DNA of 10,686 nt, taken from contig RXOD01006326.1 of NCBI GenBank assembly GCA_005223375.1, positions 1 to 10,686 on the forward strand, given 5' to 3'. Positions 6,092 to 10,686 of the stretch are shown here, one piece after another. The notes beneath the pieces are model-generated. The model was given only the letters and a program-made list of their open reading frames with translations, was not told the DNA's origin and did no database searches. Position numbers and translations under genes: made by a program. Each line of letters starts with the position of its first letter. The first letter of the stretch is position 1. Source of the DNA: Amoebophrya sp. AT5.2. Lineage: Eukaryota; Sar; Dinophyceae; Syndiniales; Amoebophryaceae.

Positions 6092-9000
6092 ATGGCGCAC
6101 TTAGAACCATTGGCAATTGCTCAGATCTTGCAAAATGGTATGCTGGGCGGTAATTGACGGACTGCTGCATTTTGCCGTCGGCATGTATCTTCGTACTTCC
6201 ATCATATCCTTTGACGGGACACCGCGACGAGTTTCCGACCACACTGACGCACATGATTCCTAGTTCTACAACCTTTCAGTCTCGGAATTGCTTTGAATTG
6301 ATTACCGAAAATGAACTCCACACTCAGGCTCGAAAGTAACGGCGGTGGACTGGAGTGTCCTATGCCATCACGTCGAACTCGCCAGCGGCGCAGCATCTGC
6401 AGCCAGCGCAAGTATTTACAGGACCGCTCGCGTGCGCGAGGGCCTCGTCGATCTAAGCCAGGAGCAAACTTTCCGCCTGCCGGTACAAACCAAAAAGTTC
6501 CACGACGCCATCCGCTCCGCGATGAACGAACTGCGCCCCAAGTTCTACGATCGGGACGTCCTGCGGCTCACCGGTGGGAATCACCAGGCCCTCGAATACC
6601 ATCGCCCGATGCGCGTGGACACGGTTGCGGCGGTGATGAAAGCGTTGGCGGGGTACTACTGGAGATTTTCGGGAAGGGAGGGGTTTCGCGAGCTGTTCTA
6701 CTGGCTCAGCCGGGAGGTGCGGAGCTTGGGAGCGGAAGCGGACGAGGAGGCGCAAGTAGAGAAGCTGGACGCGTGTCTCAACCAGAAGGACCTCCTGACG
6801 CGATTCAGAACGAAGACGATGTCACTTCTCGATTCCGGACTTGTACAGCAGCTGCAGAAGGTGAAGCGAGGGAGCGATAGGTTGCGGCACTCAAGGGCGG
6901 CGCTTGCGTATGCAGAGTTATGCGACCCCCAGAGCGCGAAAGTTGAATTTCAGCACCAGATACTGCAAGCGTGCCAGCAGATGAATGGCGCGTGGAAGGG
7001 CGACAAAGCCCTGAACGCGTTGGCATACTCAAGCTTCATTTCGCGCACGCTTTCCGTGAATTTAGAAGAACAGCTGCAGAAGGTGCAACGCCACCTCGTG
7101 AGGGAGGAGAAAGAGCGGCTCATGTTTCAGTGCGAGGTGGTTCGATTCAAGGCCGAAGGCCCTCGGTTCAAGTACCGCGCGTGGCTCCGTGGCAAGACCG
7201 ACGAGGCGCTGATCGATGATGAAGCAGAGCGCGAGGGGGGGATGTTCAGCCAGGCCACTTACAAAAAGCACAAGATGAACCCGGCGACGGTGAAGCACTG
7301 GTTTGAAGTCGCGGCCGAGATTTCCACAGAGCTCGGCAACGCGCGAGTTTCCAACATCGAGGAGCTGGAGAAAAAAAAAGCGGAACTACAGGAGGAAATC
7401 AAGAGGCGAAAGCCGGCGAAGGAATGGTGGCAGGGGGTAATGGAAATTCTGCCTGAGCACGCAGGGGCGATACCGGTGCGAAGGGTAAGAGAGTTTGAAC
7501 GCGATCTCATTTTTGATTTTGAAAAACGTGCCTACGTGCCGCTCGTCGACATCAATTTGAAGCAGGACTACCCGGAGCAGTTGGACGTCTTCGCGCCCGA
7601 GCTCGTGAGTCCGCTGGGCAGATTTGTCGGCCGGGTTCTAAAATCGAAACAGGAGCAGTGGCGGTTGAGACAGATGCAGGACCCGTTGGAGCTGTTGGCC
7701 TTCGTGGAGGAGGGGGAGATTTACGTTCTGTGGTGGGTTATAGGAAACCCAGCTGGGTTTGCTGCTATCTCTGTCGGCACGGAGCTGGGCGAAATCGATT
7801 TTCTCGCCCTGCTGAAGAACGACAAGGACGTGAAAGTGAAGCACAGCTACGACGCGGAGCTGCAACAGGTTAGCAAGTGGACCAACTTCTTCTTCGTCAA
7901 GCTCGAGGAAAGTTGGGAGTCGTACAGGCATCCGGGCATCCTCCTCACCCTCAGCTTGGTGAGCACCGTCGACCGCGACGAGTTTTTGAAGCAACCCGAC
8001 CGCAGCTCACTGTATCAGGAAACGGGGGAGAAGATCAAGCCGAATGAGAAGTTTGCACCGGAGGAGCAGAAGAAACCAAGCGACAAGATTCGGGTGGGGG
8101 TAACTGTGGCAAACTGGCTCGATTTGCTCGAATCTGGAAGGTATTGCACAGCGCGGCTCCTCGTCAGTCTCGCTGAGAAGCGGCGGCGCCGGCAGAAGTT
8201 CGAACGAAAGGTCCGCCGCGCGCGCAAACTTGGGCAGAAGAAGAAAAAAGACGCAGAACTAGCGGCGAAAGCAAAGCTCCGAGCTACGTTCGAGGGGATA
8301 ACCGAGGAACAGTTCGAAGAGATAGAAAGCGAGGCGATAACAATCCTGGAAGCCGTTTTGGAGGAGGCGATCGGTTGGTCTCTGGAGCAGCTGGAGGAGA
8401 CGCACCTGTTGGACAACTTGGTAGCGTCGCACGACGAGGCGCCGGGGCAAGAACCTACTGAAAGACGCGACGCAGACCCTTGGGCCTTTGTCGGCGGTGG
8501 CCGCAGCGATTCAGAACCGGACGAGCCGGAGCTTGGTCAAAGCCCGTTCGTCACAGCAGCCAAACGTGGCGGCTTATCGATCACAGAGGACCGGCCGGAC
8601 GCAGTCGCCCAGTCGGAGAGACGGCTCGACGAATTCTGCGCGGCTCGGAGTGCTGAGCCACATGCTGTCGCGCAAGGTTCTATTATCAAAGATATTGAAG
8701 ATTGTGATTTACCCTCGTCTACTCACCAGTGGCACGTTTCTCGTCCGCGACGGCCGCGGTCCGACTTCGACAGCAGTTGGAAGTTGTGGCTGCGGATCTT
8801 CCGCGTTAGTAGGCAAGTATCATGTGATTGCGAATGCGATCCATCACTCCCACTACCAGGCGGGAGCTCTCACTCATCAATCGACGCGGCCGTCGACGTA
8901 GCTGGACCTGGTGGCCTCAAAGAGCCTTCGCGCGCCGCCGACGATCGGGATCGCGAGGACCAACAACCAGCAGTCGCGCCGTCCGCAAGTGTGCCACAAA

Positions 9001-10247
9001 CGTGGCAGGAGTGCTTCTCTTCATCGTGGGAGGAGAAGGTCAGCAGGATGAGCAAGAACATCTTCTCTGAACTGGCTAGCGACAGGTTGCTCTCTGGCGA
9101 ACAGGGCGAAACTGTAGCTGGCGAGGGCTGCGAGCAGTCTAACGTCGAGCGCAGCAATCGCGAGCAATCACCGCTCCGCGCCGCCGCAGACAAGTGCACC
9201 TTCTCCGAAAAAGCGGAAAGAGAGCTGGCGAACCTCTTCGAAGGCAGCGACCCGCTGCCGCCGGATTTTGTTACAGAGTTGCATCGCCAGGACGCCGAGA
9301 AAAATGCTCAGACCGGTTTGGCAGCCGAAGACGGAAGAGGCGGCATCACGACTGCCGATAAAAATGATGATGCGCAGCTGGCCCTCCTCGGTTCTGGTCC
9401 AGCTGTAACTTCAGGAGCAGCAGTCGACGTTTCCTCTTCATCGACTGTCGGGGCCGCCTGTTCTTCTTCGTCATCTTCCGCACCCGTCAACGCTTCAGCG
9501 TCGAATGTCAAGTCCGCCGCCGCAGAAGCCAAGCAGGGCCCGGGAGTGCAATCGCAGAAGCGCGACCAGTCTCGCCGCAGCCCAGAGAAGAACGCGACCC
9601 AGTTGCGAAAGAGCGAGTACGACATCTACCGGGAGAAGCTGCTGCAGCAAAAAGGCGAAACAGAAGATAGCCTCGGCGGCTTTGAGCTGCTGCTGCGGGG
9701 GAATCCGAAGTTCTACAAGAAGGCCAAGAACGCCGCTGAGGCGCAAAGCAGCAAAGCCACTTCCGTCACAGCGGGGAAGCAGTTTCAGGCGCGCCCCAAA
9801 CCCGGCACGAGGGAAGGGGATAACTGTCTCCGCATCCATCAGGATTACCCTGATGGATGGCGGTGGCTGGTCTCCCAGCAGGCCGTCTGTCTAAAACAAA
9901 AAGATTTTCTGACAGGCGGCCAGGAAAAAGCAGAGGATTTCCTTCGGCTATGGATCGCGCGGGCGCGCTACATCAGCCAGCGAATGGTGAAATCGGAGAG
10001 CATGCTCGCGCGGAAAGCCGAGTGGTCGCAGTTCAGCCGGGAGCAGCGCGTCAAGCTTTTTCCAGCGGACTACGCGAAGTACATAGAGCCGTACTTAGCC
10101 CGCGCGCTCTCCTACAAAACTGGCAAGCAGAAACTCACGGCCCGGGAACTTGAACAGATCGAACCACTGAAGACGCTCCCTGAGGCGATCCTCCATCTTC
10201 TGACCACAACGCCGGCGTTTCTAACTGGGGATGGGGAAGGCATGTGA
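6092..10247 (+). CDS. gene 3: large helical hypothetical protein (join 6092-6137, 6328-8676, 8860-10247)
   Basis: Family not recognised. The long frame ending at TGA 10245-10247 is open from 6315 but has no ATG until 6522, and the residues before that look coding (VDLSQEQTFRLPVQTKKF). An ATG at 6092 (G at -3, G at +4) opens MAHLEPLAIAQILQN, then a G|GTATGC donor; joining to CACTCAG|GC at 6327/6328 restores the frame. With a second, in-frame intron the product is 1260 aa (1321 if that one is retained). About 55-150: folded, aromatic-rich (LAGYYWRFSGREGFRELFYWL). About 360-384: Lys/Glu coiled coil ending in KEWW. About 480-502: hydrophobic (YVLWWVIGNPAGFAAISVG), a buried or possible membrane segment. 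About 633-669: dense Lys/Arg helix, then an acidic Leu-rich helix to about 713. About 715-1045: Ser/Ala/Glu-rich linker with a poly-Ser tract near 990-1010. About 1047-1260: second folded helical domain (YPDGWRWLV, LRLWIARARYISQRM). A scaffold-like role is a guess. If exon 1 is wrong, translation may begin at 6522. Confidence 0.7.
6138..6327 (+). other. proposed GT-AG intron in gene 3 (190 nt, phase 1)
   Basis: Donor AATG|GTATGC and acceptor CACACTCAG|GC. The 5' exon frame would stop at TGA 6155-6157 and the 3' frame is blocked by TGA at 6312-6314, so both ends are forced into this interval. The joined codon is GGC (Gly). Length nearly equals the gene 1 intron (191 nt), and both 3' regions contain CACTCAG. 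Another acceptor-like AACCTTTCAG within the interval would leave the stop at 6312 or shift the frame. Confidence 0.6.
7745..7760. repeat. perfect 16-bp palindrome inside gene 3
   Basis: AAACCCAGCTGGGTTT is identical to its reverse complement, without a spacer. It lies in the codons for the hydrophobic stretch around NPAGF. Function unknown; it may be chance. Confidence 0.6.
8677..8859 (+). other. probable in-frame intron in gene 3 (183 nt, phase 1)
   Basis: The stretch begins GCAAG|GTTCTATT and ends CACTACCAG|GC, and its length is 61 codons exactly, so it can be spliced or retained without a frame change. Its first 40 bases are AT-rich, unlike the flanking coding DNA, and the residues it would encode (IIKDIEDCD, SWKLWLRIF, CDCECD) contrast with the surrounding Ser/Glu/Ala linker. 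Its length matches the other two introns (190 and 191 nt), and like the second it falls after the first base of a Gly codon. A shorter choice (8817-8859, 43 nt) would break the frame. Confidence 0.5.
9833..9859. repeat. 11-bp inverted repeat with 5-nt loop
   Basis: Left arm CATCCATCAGG (9833-9843), loop ATTAC (9844-9848), right arm CCTGATGGATG (9849-9859); all eleven pairs match. It lies in gene 3 codons for IHQDYPDGW, in the C-terminal folded part. The RNA could form a stable stem. Confidence 0.75.
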
Positions 10248-10419
10248 ATCAATGGCGGGGCAGGCTTGCGGGTGGTTTCTGGCTGGAGATGGGAACCAAG
10301 TAATAGTTTGAGGAGCTGGGCGCGGCATAGATCGATGTTGATGTTGAAGGTAGTATCAGACTCGTATTCTAGTGCTGCTGTGGCTGCGATTAAATGATCT
10401 GAAGGCTCCGCGCTGGAGT

Positions 10420-10470
10420 CTTCGAAAACTTTCAAAAAACTTTCAAAAAACTTCGAAAAGCCTCGGAAAG
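10420..10470. repeat. short tandem array of CTTCGAAAA / CTTTCAAAAAA units
   Basis: Five adjacent units: CTTCGAAAA, CTTTCAAAAAA, CTTTCAAAAAA, CTTCGAAAAG, CCTCGGAAAG. The two middle units are identical 11-mers and the outer ones are 9-10-bp variants with a palindromic TTCGAA core. Located about 170 bp after the gene 3 stop. Confidence 0.7.
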
Positions 10471-10481
10471 TGGCTGCTTGA

Positions 10482-10580
10482 TTCGGGTCCTTTAGAATCG
10501 AGATACGGATGGCGTTAAGGTGTCAAAAGTGGTCCGGTTTCGGGTCCGTCGGAGACCTCGAGATGCGGACTCGAGATGGA
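10482..10580. repeat. imperfect direct repeat, two copies plus a partial third
   Basis: TTCGGGTCC occurs at 10482-10490 and 10539-10547. CGAGATACGGA follows at 10499-10509 and CGAGATGCGGA at 10559-10569. A shorter CGAGATGGA copy follows at 10572-10580. The copies are 28 and 31 bp long with a spacing of 57-60 bp, and the part between the two conserved blocks differs. Confidence 0.6.
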
Positions 10581-10686
10581 ACCGGATTGATCGTTGAAGC
10601 AACCATCTCCGAAAACAGCAATTTTGACGTCCGTATACTCATGGGGCAAAAGTGTTGCCCGAGCGTATGATGAAGGGTGTATTTTA

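Larger units (their letters stand above)
10248..10686. other. 3' flank of gene 3, no gene seen
   Basis: No convincing ORF or RNA gene. The first 170 bases are probably the 3' untranslated region of gene 3, including a TAGTA motif at about 10351 and TTCTAGTG at about 10368. The rest is repeat-like: a short A-rich tandem array and an imperfect direct repeat, described separately. No AATAAA is visible. Composition shifts to many CGAGAT/TCCG motifs, so the end of the window may lie in a dispersed repeat or a different sequence class. Confidence 0.5.

Noticed and set aside
6123..6142. Slight resemblance of CTTGCAAAATGGTATGC to the reverse complement of the dinoflagellate spliced leader.
   Set aside because: Too few matching bases, wrong orientation and inside the proposed first exon and donor; treated as chance.
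6345..6521. GTG at 6345 as the start of gene 3.
   Set aside because: Nothing here is bacterial; the GTG is just the first possible codon in an open frame, and an upstream exon with ATG fits better.
6311..6880. 189-codon + ORF starting with ATG at 6311.
   Set aside because: Arg/Pro/Gly-rich shadow in the wrong frame of gene 3; its ATG lies inside the proposed intron.
1..10686. Search for CRISPR arrays, tRNA genes, insertion sequences, phage or viral genes.
   Set aside because: No regularly spaced repeats, no tRNA-like A/B box pair or cloverleaf, and no transposase, integrase, reverse transcriptase or capsid motifs were seen on either strand.

Overview
The window looks like nuclear DNA of a gene-dense, fairly GC-rich protist. 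The coding regions are long and mostly uninterrupted, the proteins have eukaryote-style low-complexity acidic, basic and Ser/Ala-rich linkers, there are no bacterial ribosome-binding sites, and at least two GT-AG introns can be placed by reading-frame logic. All three main genes lie on the + strand, and the stop codons are TAA, TAG and TGA, so the standard code is in use. Co-oriented tight spacing, AUG-free leaders behind polypyrimidine-AG sites, and short CTAGTA-type motifs in non-coding DNA make me think of an alveolate, possibly a dinoflagellate relative such as Amoebophrya. That is an inference: no taxon-specific marker gene is present and I see no dinoflagellate spliced-leader relic.

Layout. 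Bases 1-323 are leader and flank with a perfect 14-bp palindrome. Gene 1 (324-530 joined to 722-2812, 765 aa) has a 191-nt phase-0 intron and encodes a nuclear-looking protein with a Trp-rich core, a charged helical region, a basic cluster and an acidic tail. Bases 2813-3831 are about 1 kb without a secure gene; two overlapping ORFs on opposite strands compete there, and a strong TTTCTTTCTAG splice-acceptor-like site at its end precedes an ATG-free leader. Gene 2 (3832-5985, 717 aa) is a single-exon orphan with structured N- and C-terminal parts around a basic/acidic linker. Only 106 nt separate its stop from the proposed start of gene 3. Gene 3 (6092-6137, 6328-8676, 8860-10247; 1260 aa) needs a small first exon that simple ORF calling misses, and probably also carries an in-frame 183-nt intron. 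Bases 10248-10686 hold no gene but contain a short CTTCGAAAA-type tandem array and an imperfect direct repeat of about 30 bp.

I do not recognise any of the three proteins and assign no function. Shared traits (hydrophilic, no signal peptide, lysine-rich clusters, charged linkers) suggest nuclear or nucleic-acid-associated roles for genes 1 and 2. Gene 3 looks like a large alpha-helical scaffold. Nothing shows that they work together; being neighbours in a co-directional array is weak evidence for shared function in such genomes. The most useful results are the corrected gene models (hidden exon, in-frame introns) and the unexplained repeats and hairpins.
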